The notes beneath the pieces were generated by a model. That model did no database searches. It saw nothing but the letters and a program-made list of their open reading frames with translations, and was not told the origin of the DNA. From NCBI GenBank assembly GCA_017439345.1, contig JAFSJJ010000039.1:62001-126000 (forward strand): 64,000 nt of DNA, in the 5' to 3' direction. The position numbers and the translations under genes are program-made. The stretch is from Synergistaceae bacterium (GTDB lineage Bacteria; Synergistota; Synergistia; Synergistales; Aminobacteriaceae). Positions 9,436-18,754 of this stretch are shown in pieces; position 1 is the stretch's first letter; the number at the start of each line of letters is the position of its first letter.

Positions 9436-10351
9436 AAATAAAGGCTTTGTGCTGTTAAGTGTCCTGATGCTTGGAATGTTGTTAATATCCTGTGCAACGG
9501 CTTATACATGGTTCGTAAGGTCTCAGGTCAGGAGCTTTAACAGGGAGCGCGATAATTTGACCAGCAGGACGATGGCTTACGTGTTGACTGAGGCAATAAC
9601 TAAGGCTCTGGTATATTTAGCTGCAAATGTATATCATGACGGTTTCACGCAAAAATGGTATCAGCCTTTCATACTGCCTATGACGGACGAGCTGGGCATG
9701 TGGGTTGTGAGGATTACGCCTCTTGATGACAAAATCCCGATTAGAAATTTATTTTTGCCTGACGGAAGCACTTTAAGGCGCGAATTTACTTCAGTGTGGG
9801 AAGACATGTGGGCAGAACTTGGACACAGAGAGCTTGCTCAGAGAACGCTTGACTTCATGGACAAGAATACGAAATCACGAGTCGGCGGTGTCGAACGCGA
9901 ATATTATATTAATCGAGTCCCATATGATTTATCTGAATTATTAATCATGAGCGATGATATTACCCCCGAGCTTCTTTATGGAGTCAAAGATGAGGCCGGC
10001 GAAAAATTAGGTCTTGAGGATTACTGCACAGTGTTTGCGAATGACAAGATAAATATAAACGTAGCTCCTATTCAAGTATTAGAGCTTCTGCCAGGCTTAG
10101 AATACGGAGGAGTTGCAGATCGTATCATAGATGCTAGAGAAGAGAAGGCGTTAAACGGTTTTGCAAGTCTCAGAAAAATCCCCGGAGTACCTGCGAAAAT
10201 AGTAAATCAGCTCGTAAATCTCGTGAAATTCAAAAGCACTTATTTTATGATTCGAATCGAACGTCTTGATCTTGAAGGCGAGGGCGGTACTACGTTTAAT
10301 ATAATAATTAATCGTGATTCAAAGCAAATAGCCAAATGGGAGGAGTCTTAA
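9410..10351 (+). CDS. gspK: Type II secretion minor pseudopilin GspK
   Basis: Tip pseudopilin of the type II secretion pseudopilus, 313 residues, the large size expected of GspK. The prepilin site is NKG followed by FVLLSVLMLGMLL. Position 5 of the mature protein is Ser rather than Glu, which is typical of GspK. A helix-hairpin-helix-like segment with KININVAPIQVLELLPG (about residues 219-235) is the T2SSK core. Translation starts inside gspJ and ends one base before the next ATG, so it is tightly coupled. Confidence 0.88.
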   Translation: MKALLYSHKNKGFVLLSVLMLGMLLISCATAYTWFVRSQVRSFNRERDNLTSRTMAYVLTEAITKALVYLAANVYHDGFTQKWYQPFILPMTDELGMWVVRITPLDDKIPIRNLFLPDGSTLRREFTSVWEDMWAELGHRELAQRTLDFMDKNTKSRVGGVEREYYINRVPYDLSELLIMSDDITPELLYGVKDEAGEKLGLEDYCTVFANDKININVAPIQVLELLPGLEYGGVADRIIDAREEKALNGFASLRKIPGVPAKIVNQLVNLVKFKSTYFMIRIERLDLEGEGGTTFNIIINRDSKQIAKWEES

Positions 10352-11674
10352 ATGGCGTTAAAGTCAGGTGATTTATTGTCACGCTTAAAGTTTAATAAAG
10401 ATTTATTTATATCTCGAATCAGAAATAAAAGCGGTGAAAATTTTGATGATACAGAATTCCGCCGTCTGACAGAGATTAATGCAAAAGTCTATGACGAAGA
10501 TACAGAGTCAGAAGTCAACGAGACCAGAAGAGTTTTAAGGATAATCACAAAGGGAAACGGAACCCGCAAAAATTCTGTGACTCTAGTGCCTATGAAGTCG
10601 CTTTCACTTGAGGATTTTGCATTTCCCTTCTCGAACAGCACTAAGATCCGCGAGGCATTGAGGCTTCAGGTTATGCCCTATTCTGCTGCCGGTAATCTCG
10701 AAATTTTCCCGGTTGTATTAAATAAAGCAGGACGGGGCGTTAATGGCGTCGTATGGTATTTGTCCCCTGATGAGCTTGATGTGCCTTCGATGCCTTATGA
10801 CTCAGGAAATAATAATAAAGTATGGCCCGCAGCTCTGCCGTTTATCTCGCAGTTGAAAGACTATGACGGTACAGGCGTAACAATGTGGATAGACGAGCAG
10901 AATATATGTTCAATGCTGTGGCAGAATAATAAGCCGGTGTTGTCGCGCTGGAGAAAGTTAAGCAGTATTCACACTGAAGAGAAAGAACTTGCCTGGTACG
11001 ATAATTACTGCAAGGCCAGAGAACTTGAACGCGGAGGCAGCTTTGTAATAAATATAGCCGGTGATGATAATAATGATAAAGAATCAGGACTTGAATTTTG
11101 CAGAATAATTAACGAGAGCATAAAAATTTGTCCGTGGATAGCTGACGTAAATTTATCAAGAAGGGCTATCGAGGGCGCAATAGATCTCGAACGAAATGTA
11201 AGGCTCTTGACTCGAGTATCATGCTGGCTGTTAGCTCTTGGTGTCGTAACTCTGGGAACGTCATTTATAAAGTGGCATCAGACTCAGACTCAGCTTGCAG
11301 AAGCCAGGACCCGCTCAGAAAGTTTTTACAGAAAAGTTTTTGATCCTTCTCATACTGGGAGAATAGCAAATCCTGTTTCCCTTGCACGTGATAAAATAGC
11401 GAGCTTAACAGGAACAGGCCCGGCAGGTCATCAGATTGATGAAGTTCTTGCAGATATAGGCGAGATATTCACAGGAAATCAAAGCATGGATATAACTCTT
11501 GATATTATTCGCTATAATTCCGAAGGCTTGGACTGCAACGGGACAGCACCTGACATGAGTACTATATTGACATTCAGGCGCGCATGGGAAGGCAAGGCAA
11601 GTGTTGCTCAGGTTGATAACACCCAGTTTGTTTCTGGTATAGGCTATAGATTTGATTTGCGCATAAGGTGGTAA
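10352..11674 (+). CDS. gspL: Type II secretion assembly-platform protein GspL-like
   Basis: 440 residues. Residues 1-285 look cytoplasmic, in the position of the actin-like GspL domain that docks the GspE ATPase. A single transmembrane helix lies at about 290-308 (CWLLALGVVTLG), followed by a periplasmic ferredoxin-like tail. Sequence conservation is weak, as usual for GspL. The call rests on topology plus position between gspK and a GspM-like gene. It starts with the base after the gspK stop. Confidence 0.72.
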   Translation: MALKSGDLLSRLKFNKDLFISRIRNKSGENFDDTEFRRLTEINAKVYDEDTESEVNETRRVLRIITKGNGTRKNSVTLVPMKSLSLEDFAFPFSNSTKIREALRLQVMPYSAAGNLEIFPVVLNKAGRGVNGVVWYLSPDELDVPSMPYDSGNNNKVWPAALPFISQLKDYDGTGVTMWIDEQNICSMLWQNNKPVLSRWRKLSSIHTEEKELAWYDNYCKARELERGGSFVINIAGDDNNDKESGLEFCRIINESIKICPWIADVNLSRRAIEGAIDLERNVRLLTRVSCWLLALGVVTLGTSFIKWHQTQTQLAEARTRSESFYRKVFDPSHTGRIANPVSLARDKIASLTGTGPAGHQIDEVLADIGEIFTGNQSMDITLDIIRYNSEGLDCNGTAPDMSTILTFRRAWEGKASVAQVDNTQFVSGIGYRFDLRIRW

Positions 11675-11684
11675 TTAAATAATC

Positions 11685-12200
11685 ATGGCACTAAATATAA
11701 ATATAGATTCTCTGATTAATAACGCAAAGTCAGTCTTCAGGGGAGAAGCTCCTGGATCGATAAAGTTTATTGCTGTCCTGCTCATGACTTTAATTATATG
11801 GGTCGGAGTCCTGACAGTGAACGGCTGGACGGCTCAGGCTCAAACGGGGCTTAATACCCAGCAGAATAGATGGAAGACTCTTTTATCGCTTGCTGATGAG
11901 TACAAAGCTCTTGCACCGGCGAATAATAATAATAGCAATAATAATCAAAATATCGATGTCCCTACAGTGTTTGCTCAGGTATCAGAACGAATGAAACTAG
12001 GCAGCCGAGTCAACAGGATAACACCAGACGGCCGAAATCAGTCAATAGAGATAAATAGATTATATGCCGAAGAACTTGCAGAACTTCAGAATTTACTTGC
12101 ATCACGGGGCGTTAGATTCATAGCAATGGAGTTAAGGGCGTTACCGGCAGGCAAAGAAAGATTAATGACAGTTACGGCTATAATAGGCCCGGTGAATTAA
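11685..12200 (+). CDS. gspM: Type II secretion GspM-like protein
   Basis: 171 residues with one N-terminal transmembrane helix at about 24-46 and a small periplasmic domain, the bitopic topology of GspM, which partners GspL in the inner-membrane platform. An Asn-rich linker (NNNNSNNNQN) spans residues 86-95. Family identity is inferred from size, topology and gene order rather than motifs. It lies 10 bases after gspL and 6 before the next gene. Confidence 0.65.
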   Translation: MALNINIDSLINNAKSVFRGEAPGSIKFIAVLLMTLIIWVGVLTVNGWTAQAQTGLNTQQNRWKTLLSLADEYKALAPANNNNSNNNQNIDVPTVFAQVSERMKLGSRVNRITPDGRNQSIEINRLYAEELAELQNLLASRGVRFIAMELRALPAGKERLMTVTAIIGPVN

Positions 12201-12206
12201 TATATC

Positions 12207-12785
12207 ATGAAGCGTTTAATATTAAATATAATAAAAATTTTCTTGCTGCTCACAGGTTTTATATATGCCCTGTGGGTATTTATGCCTTATAGGGAAGTTG
12301 GAAAGCTCGCGATGAGTCTTGCACATTCACAGCTTGAGAAACGTGGAATGAGACTCGCATATTCTGACGTTACAGGAGAAGAGGACGGCTTCACAGTGAA
12401 TAATCTTGCTCTGAACGGTACTGTGAATCTTTCGTTTAGTTCTATAACTATAAGGCCGCGTATTTTATCAAGCATATTAAGTCTCGGACTAGTAAGCAAT
12501 ATATCTTTCAAGGGGCTTAATATTCAAGTCGGTCAAGTAATGAATTTCGGTGACGGCAGAGTTTTACTGACAGCAGGACTTAACGGAATATTATTCGAGC
12601 AGCTCAGGACTAACGGCGATTTTGCTTTGAACGGATACTTGACGATTGACACGTCGAGAATGAAAATCGGACGTGCTGAGGCAAGGCTGAATGTTCCTGA
12701 AGAGTTCAATAGAAATATGGAAATGCTGAAAAACTTTCTGCCTTTAGTGAAAGAGGGCGGAAGATGGTATCTCAGACGCAAATAA
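12207..12785 (+). CDS. Type II secretion GspN/AsmA-like protein
   Basis: 192-residue protein with an N-terminal signal anchor (residues 7-26) and a beta-rich periplasmic domain. The pattern of short hydrophobic strands (VNLSFSSITIRP, SNISFKGLNIQVG) resembles the GspN/AsmA-type fold. GspN is an optional T2SS component of uncertain role. Position after gspM and before gspC matches the usual gspM-gspN adjacency. The call is family-level and tentative. Confidence 0.55.
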   Translation: MKRLILNIIKIFLLLTGFIYALWVFMPYREVGKLAMSLAHSQLEKRGMRLAYSDVTGEEDGFTVNNLALNGTVNLSFSSITIRPRILSSILSLGLVSNISFKGLNIQVGQVMNFGDGRVLLTAGLNGILFEQLRTNGDFALNGYLTIDTSRMKIGRAEARLNVPEEFNRNMEMLKNFLPLVKEGGRWYLRRK

Positions 12786-12819
12786 TAAATAATAAAAGGA
12801 GGTAAAGTGATTTATAAAC

Positions 12820-13887
12820 ATGATTGACAAACTGAAAGATTTATTAACGCGCAGTAAAAATATTCAAGGCCGGGATAAAGATAAATCGAATGCTAATAAT
12901 CAAGAAAATAAAACAGGAGCATTATATAAATTATGGCTTCTGATATTGCCTGTTCTTGCAGGTTTTGTACTTGGAAGGCTTGCAAGCATTTTACTTGGCT
13001 ATGGTCTTGATAGATTCACGAGTAATGCAGGTATGGTCGATGCAGCAGTAACCGGGAAAATTCAGCAGAAAGCAGCAGAGAATAACAGGGGACTTGATGA
13101 ATTTCTTGCGTCAAATCCTTTTCATGTATCGCCTCTGCCTGAACCTGAGACAGCAGCTCCTCCGCCCCCGCCGCCGCCGCCGCCTCCTGAGCCTGTTCAA
13201 CAGGAAGAAGAGAAGAAGCCCGAAGTGCCTCTGGGTAATCTTGACGAAGTTATAGTTCGCGGAACTTTTCCCGGTGTAGGTGCATATCTTGAGAATAAAG
13301 GCAAACAGCAGGTTTATCTTTTAGGCAAAGAGATCGAAGGCTATAAAGTTGCAAGCGTTGATTACCGTAAAGTTATATTCGTAAGAGGCAAAGAACGTGT
13401 AAGCAAATATATAATATTCGGGCCTGAGACTCCAAAGCCTAAGAAGGAAGAGCCAAAGCCTCAGCCAAAGAAAGCAAGTGCTCCTCCTCCGCCGAAGCCT
13501 GAGCCTAAACCTGAGCCTGTAGTTGCAGCAGAACCTGATAATAAAATGGGTAATATCGTAGCTGCCCAGCCTGGTAAACAGGACGGTGAAGTTCCGGTCG
13601 AAATGGTAAGCCAGCTCGTTCAGAATCCGTTTGATGAGTTAAAGCGAATCAGAATCAGACCTAACGAGAAGGCAGGAGGTCTTGAAGTCCAGTGGATTCA
13701 AAGTGAAAGCATATTAAAGCGTCTAGGCGTTCAAAAAGGAGATATTATCAAGTCAGTAAACGGGATTCCTTTCTCGAACATGGGAGATATTGCTAACTCG
13801 ATTAACTCTTTAATGAACAGTGAACGTTTTGATGTCGAAGTTACCAGGGGCGGGAAGTCAACGGCTCTGCGCTATGTCGTAAGATAA
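12820..13887 (+). CDS. gspC: Type II secretion inner-membrane protein GspC-like, with PDZ domain
   Basis: GspC links the inner-membrane platform to the secretin and helps select cargo. In its 355 residues are a cytoplasmic N-terminus, one transmembrane helix (about 37-58) and a Pro-rich spacer with an uninterrupted proline run near residues 113-123 encoded by a CCG-type repeat. A beta-rich homology region (about 140-205) follows, then a second Pro/Lys linker and a C-terminal PDZ domain (about 265-355, RLGVQKGDIIKSVNG). An AGGAGGTAAAG site precedes the start. The PDZ rather than coiled-coil end matches many GspC proteins. Confidence 0.85.
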   Translation: MIDKLKDLLTRSKNIQGRDKDKSNANNQENKTGALYKLWLLILPVLAGFVLGRLASILLGYGLDRFTSNAGMVDAAVTGKIQQKAAENNRGLDEFLASNPFHVSPLPEPETAAPPPPPPPPPPEPVQQEEEKKPEVPLGNLDEVIVRGTFPGVGAYLENKGKQQVYLLGKEIEGYKVASVDYRKVIFVRGKERVSKYIIFGPETPKPKKEEPKPQPKKASAPPPPKPEPKPEPVVAAEPDNKMGNIVAAQPGKQDGEVPVEMVSQLVQNPFDELKRIRIRPNEKAGGLEVQWIQSESILKRLGVQKGDIIKSVNGIPFSNMGDIANSINSLMNSERFDVEVTRGGKSTALRYVVR

Positions 13888-13890
13888 GAC

Positions 13891-14244
13891 ATGAAAAGTA
13901 AAACTAAAGGCTTTACTTTAACAGAAGTTCTTGTTGCGATTGCAATTGCAGGGCTTGTTATATCGGCAGGCTTCAGGTTAATTGCTATGTCATCAAGATT
14001 AATGGGTGAAATTGATGCTGAAAGGGAACTTGTATCAGCGGCTCAGAGAATATGGCTAAGATTCAGAATAGATCCCAGAATGCCGGACAGCGGCAGAGAT
14101 AACATGAATGATAATGTAACCTGGAAAACTGAGCATGATACTATTCCTATTGCAGATTATGAATTAAGTTTCAAGCGCGTTACAGTTACTATGAATAGTC
14201 CCGGCAACAGGCGTTCAATGATTATATACGTTGCAGATGACTAG
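13891..14244 (+). CDS. gspI: Type II secretion minor pseudopilin GspI-like
   Basis: 117-residue prepilin with cleavage site KTKG and mature start FTLTEVLVAIAIAGL, Glu at position 5. The small size suits GspI, the pseudopilin that nucleates the GspI-J-K tip. It lies three bases after gspC. Assignment to GspI rather than another minor pseudopilin is by length and by elimination (J, K, G and H are present elsewhere in the operon). Confidence 0.72.
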   Translation: MKSKTKGFTLTEVLVAIAIAGLVISAGFRLIAMSSRLMGEIDAERELVSAAQRIWLRFRIDPRMPDSGRDNMNDNVTWKTEHDTIPIADYELSFKRVTVTMNSPGNRRSMIIYVADD

Positions 14245-14289
14245 AGTAATAAATTAATTAATTAACAAGGGACGGGGGATGTTTTAAAT

Positions 14290-16377
14290 TTGAAAGTCAG
14301 AAAAATATTTATATTATTATTAGTAATTATGTGTATATCGGCTTCATGTTCTCAGGCAGCCACCAGGAGACGAACCAATACTAACGCTAATAATAATCCT
14401 GCGAATGCTACAGTGCCTCAGTCAGGGAGCGGGTCTACTATGACAGCTGAAGAAGAAGCGAGTCTTATGGATGCTGCGGAAGCTATGAAGTTGTCAGGTC
14501 TAGTGCAGTTTAACTTTAAAGATATTGATCTTGTGAGATTCATGCGTTTCATGTCAGAAATTCTTGAAGAAAATATAATCGTGCCTCCGAATATAAATTC
14601 AAAGATTACGATTATATCGCCTCATCCTGTTACTATAAGGGAAGCGCGCGACATTATGCTTTCGACGCTGAGAATTTATAATTTTTCGCTCCAGAACATG
14701 GGAAGTTATTCAATCGTGAGGCAGGGTGTAGGAAGTCCTTCAAATGATGTTCACAGGGGGAAATCCGGGCCCGGTTTCGGTGAAGAGACTGTTACGTATA
14801 TAGTTCCGATTGATTATATAACTGTCGAGAGCATTATACCTGCAATACAGCAGAGTTTGGGCAATGCAGTAATGGCCATGCCTGTAGGGAACGGCAAAGA
14901 TATTCTGCTTCAGGGACGAGCTACAGACGTTAATAAAGCTATTGATTTAATCCGCAATATGGATACGCCTAATAGTGCAAGATTCAGCCGTACGTTCGAG
15001 ATTAAATACGGTGATCCCGCAGCAGTTGCAGCCCAGTTGAATGCTATTGCCCAGACAAACGGACCTCTTCAGGGTATAAACGCTATTGCAGATGCCCCCA
15101 GCAAAAAAGTTATAGTCATCGGGAGTACTGCAATGATCGACAAGGCAGCGCAGATTATAAAAGAACTCGATGTTGATTCAAAGACAGGCGATTTTCACAT
15201 TTACAGGCTCAAGAATATAGATGCAACGGCAGCAGCTGAACAGGTTGGTAAAGTATTAGCTTCGTCAACTACAATGCTGGGAGCTGAGGCAGCGAAATTC
15301 CCTGCTACTGTAGTCCCTGATGTCGCTACTAACAGCTTGATATTTGCAGCGACTCAAAGGCAGTATGACTCTCTTGTGCCTATTCTTGACGCTATAGACG
15401 TTCAGCCCAAACAGATATTATTACGGGGATTCATAGCTGAGATTAATGTTACTAATCTTGATCGCAACGGTATTGACTGGTCAGTATTAGGCGGTCAAAT
15501 GTGGGATAATTTGTTGCTAGGCGGCAATATGTCTCTGGGTGAAAGTTCTGTACCGTCCCAGTTCATGACATGGTTCAATGATTTGTCAAAGCGCGAGGAA
15601 TTATTAGACAGAAACGGTTCAACTTACAGCGTTACGAATTATCAGCCTATGGGTTTAATGTACGCAACGATTGAAATGTTAAAGCGTTATGATGCAGTAA
15701 ATGTCTTGTCAGTTCCACGTATAATGTGTACGGATAATAAAGAAAGCTCGTTCCAGGTCGGTAATGTTATTCCGGTTATGAAGGGCTCGACTTCTGATTT
15801 ATCGAATCCAAGCGCAATTCAGAGCAATTATGATTATAAAGATACAGGCTTGACTCTGACCGTAACGCCTCACATTAGGAGCGGCAATCTCGTAGCAATG
15901 GACATCAAGCAGACTACTGAAGACGTTATGAGCGCATCAGGAGTTACGACACCGATAACTTCAAAGCGTGAAGTAGTTACTTCTGTAGTAGTGGCAGACG
16001 GTGAGACTATAATACTAGGCGGAATGATTAAGGAAACTGAGAAGTCAATGAAGCGCAGAGTCCCCGGTCTGTCTTATATCCCGTTAATAGGCGGCTTGTT
16101 TCAGAAAGTATCGAAAGAGAAAGAAAAAGTTGATTTCGTTATATTCTTGACTCCGCAGATTATCGAGAATCCTTCAGAGATGCGCGGAGCTACGATGAGG
16201 GCGGCAGGTTTTACAGGCAGCTTTAATCCCGCAGAAGGCGACTTGAACATGAACATGAAGGGAATAATGCCTCACTACGCAAGAAGTGATTTAATGAGCA
16301 TTGATATTAGTCCTGTCGAAGCTGATATAGACGCGAGATTCAGGCAGATGTACCAGAAGAGCTTAAAGAGGCGTTAA
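14290..16377 (+). CDS. gspD: Type II secretion outer-membrane secretin GspD
   Basis: Forms the outer-membrane secretin channel; 695 residues. An N-terminal export signal (residues 4-24) contains SASC, so lipidation or ordinary cleavage after SQA are both possible. N0 domain (about 75-150) is followed by repeated N1-N3 domains (about 170-370) with the pattern IDKAAQIIKELD. The secretin core (about 375-630) ends with VPGLSYIPLIGGLFQ. It starts at TTG with GGGACGGGGGA upstream. Location directly before gspE fits a standard D-E pair. No pilotin gene is visible nearby. Confidence 0.93.
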   Translation: MKVRKIFILLLVIMCISASCSQAATRRRTNTNANNNPANATVPQSGSGSTMTAEEEASLMDAAEAMKLSGLVQFNFKDIDLVRFMRFMSEILEENIIVPPNINSKITIISPHPVTIREARDIMLSTLRIYNFSLQNMGSYSIVRQGVGSPSNDVHRGKSGPGFGEETVTYIVPIDYITVESIIPAIQQSLGNAVMAMPVGNGKDILLQGRATDVNKAIDLIRNMDTPNSARFSRTFEIKYGDPAAVAAQLNAIAQTNGPLQGINAIADAPSKKVIVIGSTAMIDKAAQIIKELDVDSKTGDFHIYRLKNIDATAAAEQVGKVLASSTTMLGAEAAKFPATVVPDVATNSLIFAATQRQYDSLVPILDAIDVQPKQILLRGFIAEINVTNLDRNGIDWSVLGGQMWDNLLLGGNMSLGESSVPSQFMTWFNDLSKREELLDRNGSTYSVTNYQPMGLMYATIEMLKRYDAVNVLSVPRIMCTDNKESSFQVGNVIPVMKGSTSDLSNPSAIQSNYDYKDTGLTLTVTPHIRSGNLVAMDIKQTTEDVMSASGVTTPITSKREVVTSVVVADGETIILGGMIKETEKSMKRRVPGLSYIPLIGGLFQKVSKEKEKVDFVIFLTPQIIENPSEMRGATMRAAGFTGSFNPAEGDLNMNMKGIMPHYARSDLMSIDISPVEADIDARFRQMYQKSLKRR

Positions 16378-16379
16378 AC

Positions 16380-17897
16380 ATGGCTGAATCTGAACTTACA
16401 GAACAAGAACAGACAGTATTAAAACCGTTACCCGAAGCAAAAGAAATTTCCGAACTCTTACCTGAAGGGATGGGGCTTGATATATTGCGTCAGGCCCGTA
16501 TAGTTCCCCTGAGGATAGAAGACGGAGTCTTAATCGTAGGTGCTGCAAATTTTGACGCGTGGCCAAAAGCTCAAATGTTAGGGACTGCTCTGGGTTACCC
16601 TGTTGATATAGAAATTAGAGACGATAAAGAAATCGGCGATTTACTTCACACACTCTATGACTTGAGAAGCGTTGCTGCTGACGAGGCAGCCAAGAATATC
16701 GAGGGCATTGATGATATTGATGATTTAACACGTGAAGATGTATTAAGCGACTCCGTTGACGTGCCTGTTATAAGACTCGTTAACGGTTTATTTGTCGATG
16801 CACTAAGACAAAGAGCTACTGATATTCACGTCGAGCCTTATGAAGATGAAGTCTTAATCAGATTCAGAATTGACGGAGTATTACAGGACAGATTGAGACT
16901 CCCCCGTTCCAATCAGGCACCCCTTACCAGCCGAATTAAAGTCATGTCCCGAATGGATATAGCTGAACACATGGCACCTCAGGACGGCAGAATAGGTATT
17001 ACAGTAGGTGACAGAGCTGTTGATATTCGTGTTGGTCTAGTTCCGACTCAGTATGGCGAGAGAATTGCAATGCGTTTGCTTGATAAGGGCGGCGGTTTGC
17101 TTACCCTCGAAGACTTGGGCATGGAACAGCGCGAACGTTCTATCATGGACGACTTGATTCACAGACCTCACGGAATGATTTTATTCACAGGACCTACAGG
17201 TTCAGGAAAGTCAACGAGTCTTTATGCTATCTTGCAGGCTCTGGCACGTCCTGAAGTTAATATTATCACTGTTGAAGATCCTGTTGAGTATGCATTGCCC
17301 GGAGTAACTCAAATTCAAGTCAACGAGAAGGCCGGAGTAACTTTCGCAGCAGCATTGAGATCAATTTTGCGTCAAGACCCCGATATAGTAATGATCGGTG
17401 AAATGAGAGACTTTGAGACTGCTCACATCGGAGTCCAGGCTTCACTGACGGGACATTTGGTGTTATCGACTCTGCACACGAATGACTCAATCAGTGCAAT
17501 AATAAGACTTGTTGATATGGGTATAGAGCCTTACTTGGCCGCAAGCTGTATGATAGGCACAGTAGCTCAGAGATTAGCAAGAAGACTCTGCCCTAACTGT
17601 AGAAAAGAAATTGAGCCTCCCTCAATGATGGCCAAGCAGGGATTGACTAAGGCATATGCTCCTGTAGGGTGCTCGAACTGTCATAACACGGGCTATAGGG
17701 GACGCGTTGGACTCTATGAACAGTTCATAATCACTGAAGCCATACAAGAAGCCTTTGTCGGAGGAGCTCCTGCATCTAAATTAAGAGAAATAGCACGCAA
17801 GGACGGATTTAAGACTCTTTGGGAAATCGGACTCTCAGCTGTCGAACGGGGACTCACTTCACCTGATGAATTAACACGAGTAGCAGGAGAAGAATAA
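16380..17897 (+). CDS. gspE: Type II secretion ATPase GspE
   Basis: Hexameric cytoplasmic ATPase driving pseudopilus assembly; 505 residues. N1E domain comes first, then Walker A GPTGSGKST near residue 271, an Asp box, and Walker B DPDIVMIGEMRD near 333. The His box SLTGHLVLSTLHTND is near 355. A four-Cys zinc site follows (CPNC and CSNC about 30 residues apart, near 404-435), as in classical GspE. The start is two bases after gspD. Confidence 0.95.
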   Translation: MAESELTEQEQTVLKPLPEAKEISELLPEGMGLDILRQARIVPLRIEDGVLIVGAANFDAWPKAQMLGTALGYPVDIEIRDDKEIGDLLHTLYDLRSVAADEAAKNIEGIDDIDDLTREDVLSDSVDVPVIRLVNGLFVDALRQRATDIHVEPYEDEVLIRFRIDGVLQDRLRLPRSNQAPLTSRIKVMSRMDIAEHMAPQDGRIGITVGDRAVDIRVGLVPTQYGERIAMRLLDKGGGLLTLEDLGMEQRERSIMDDLIHRPHGMILFTGPTGSGKSTSLYAILQALARPEVNIITVEDPVEYALPGVTQIQVNEKAGVTFAAALRSILRQDPDIVMIGEMRDFETAHIGVQASLTGHLVLSTLHTNDSISAIIRLVDMGIEPYLAASCMIGTVAQRLARRLCPNCRKEIEPPSMMAKQGLTKAYAPVGCSNCHNTGYRGRVGLYEQFIITEAIQEAFVGGAPASKLREIARKDGFKTLWEIGLSAVERGLTSPDELTRVAGEE

Positions 17898-17903
17898 TAA
17901 ATC

Positions 17904-18728
17904 ATGAGAAAATTTTTTTTATCTTTAATTCTGGTTATATCATTTACAAGTTTTGCATTTGCTAAGTCAGAATTAAATCAAGAGGACAGGGCATATTTTC
18001 CGGCAGTAATTATGTATCATGACATAAGGACAGAGCCTCTGAATTACTTTGACGTTCTTGTTAATGATTTCTGCGCTCAATTGGACTGGCTCAAGGCAAA
18101 TGATTATGAGACCCTTTCACTTGAAGACTTTGCTGCGTATATCAGGAATAATAAACCTTTCCCGGAAAAATCTGTGTTAATAACTTTCGATGACGGCTAC
18201 AACGGAATTTATAATTATGCCTTCCCGGAACTCAAGAAACGAGACATGAAGGCAACATTTTTTATCACTGCAAGCGTAATTGACAAGTTAGAAGGCAAAT
18301 ATCCTCACGTAACGACACAAGAACTTCAAGAGATTGCATCAGATAAAAATTTTTCTATAGGCTCACACACAATGACTCATTCAAATCTTATGAAGATGAC
18401 TCACGAAGAGAAAATTTACGAGCTTAGAGAATCAAAGCGCATATTAGAGCATATAACAGGGCGTGAAGTTCTTGCTATGGCATATCCTGAGGGCAATTAT
18501 GATAAGGCAGTAATTGAGTCAGTGAAAGAGTCTGGCTATGAGATCGCTTTTGCAGTTCAGGACAGGGGACTTCTTGACGAGAGAGCGTGCTACAGCATTC
18601 CGAGAATTTATGCAGGTATGGAATTAATACAAGATAATCATGCGTTGTTCAAAGAGTACGTGAAAAATTATAAGTCCATGCCTCCGGAAGCATTTAAGGA
18701 ACGCTGGCAGCCCATAAAGCAATATTGA
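17904..18728 (+). CDS. Exported polysaccharide deacetylase (NodB family)
   Basis: Secreted carbohydrate-esterase-4 enzyme, 274 residues, with a Sec signal peptide (residues 1-20, ending SFAFA). Catalytic motifs are intact: TFDDG near residue 94 supplies the base and metal Asp, and SHTMTH near 154 supplies the two metal His. An early YHDI completes the NodB pattern. Substrates of the family are N-acetylated glycans such as peptidoglycan, chitin or biofilm polymers. It lies inside the T2SS operon between gspE and gspF with gaps of 6 and 26 bases. That suggests a role in opening the cell wall for the pseudopilus or as co-expressed cargo (inference). Confidence 0.85.
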   Translation: MRKFFLSLILVISFTSFAFAKSELNQEDRAYFPAVIMYHDIRTEPLNYFDVLVNDFCAQLDWLKANDYETLSLEDFAAYIRNNKPFPEKSVLITFDDGYNGIYNYAFPELKKRDMKATFFITASVIDKLEGKYPHVTTQELQEIASDKNFSIGSHTMTHSNLMKMTHEEKIYELRESKRILEHITGREVLAMAYPEGNYDKAVIESVKESGYEIAFAVQDRGLLDERACYSIPRIYAGMELIQDNHALFKEYVKNYKSMPPEAFKERWQPIKQY

Positions 18729-18754
18729 AATATTATAATCAAGGAAGTGAATGA

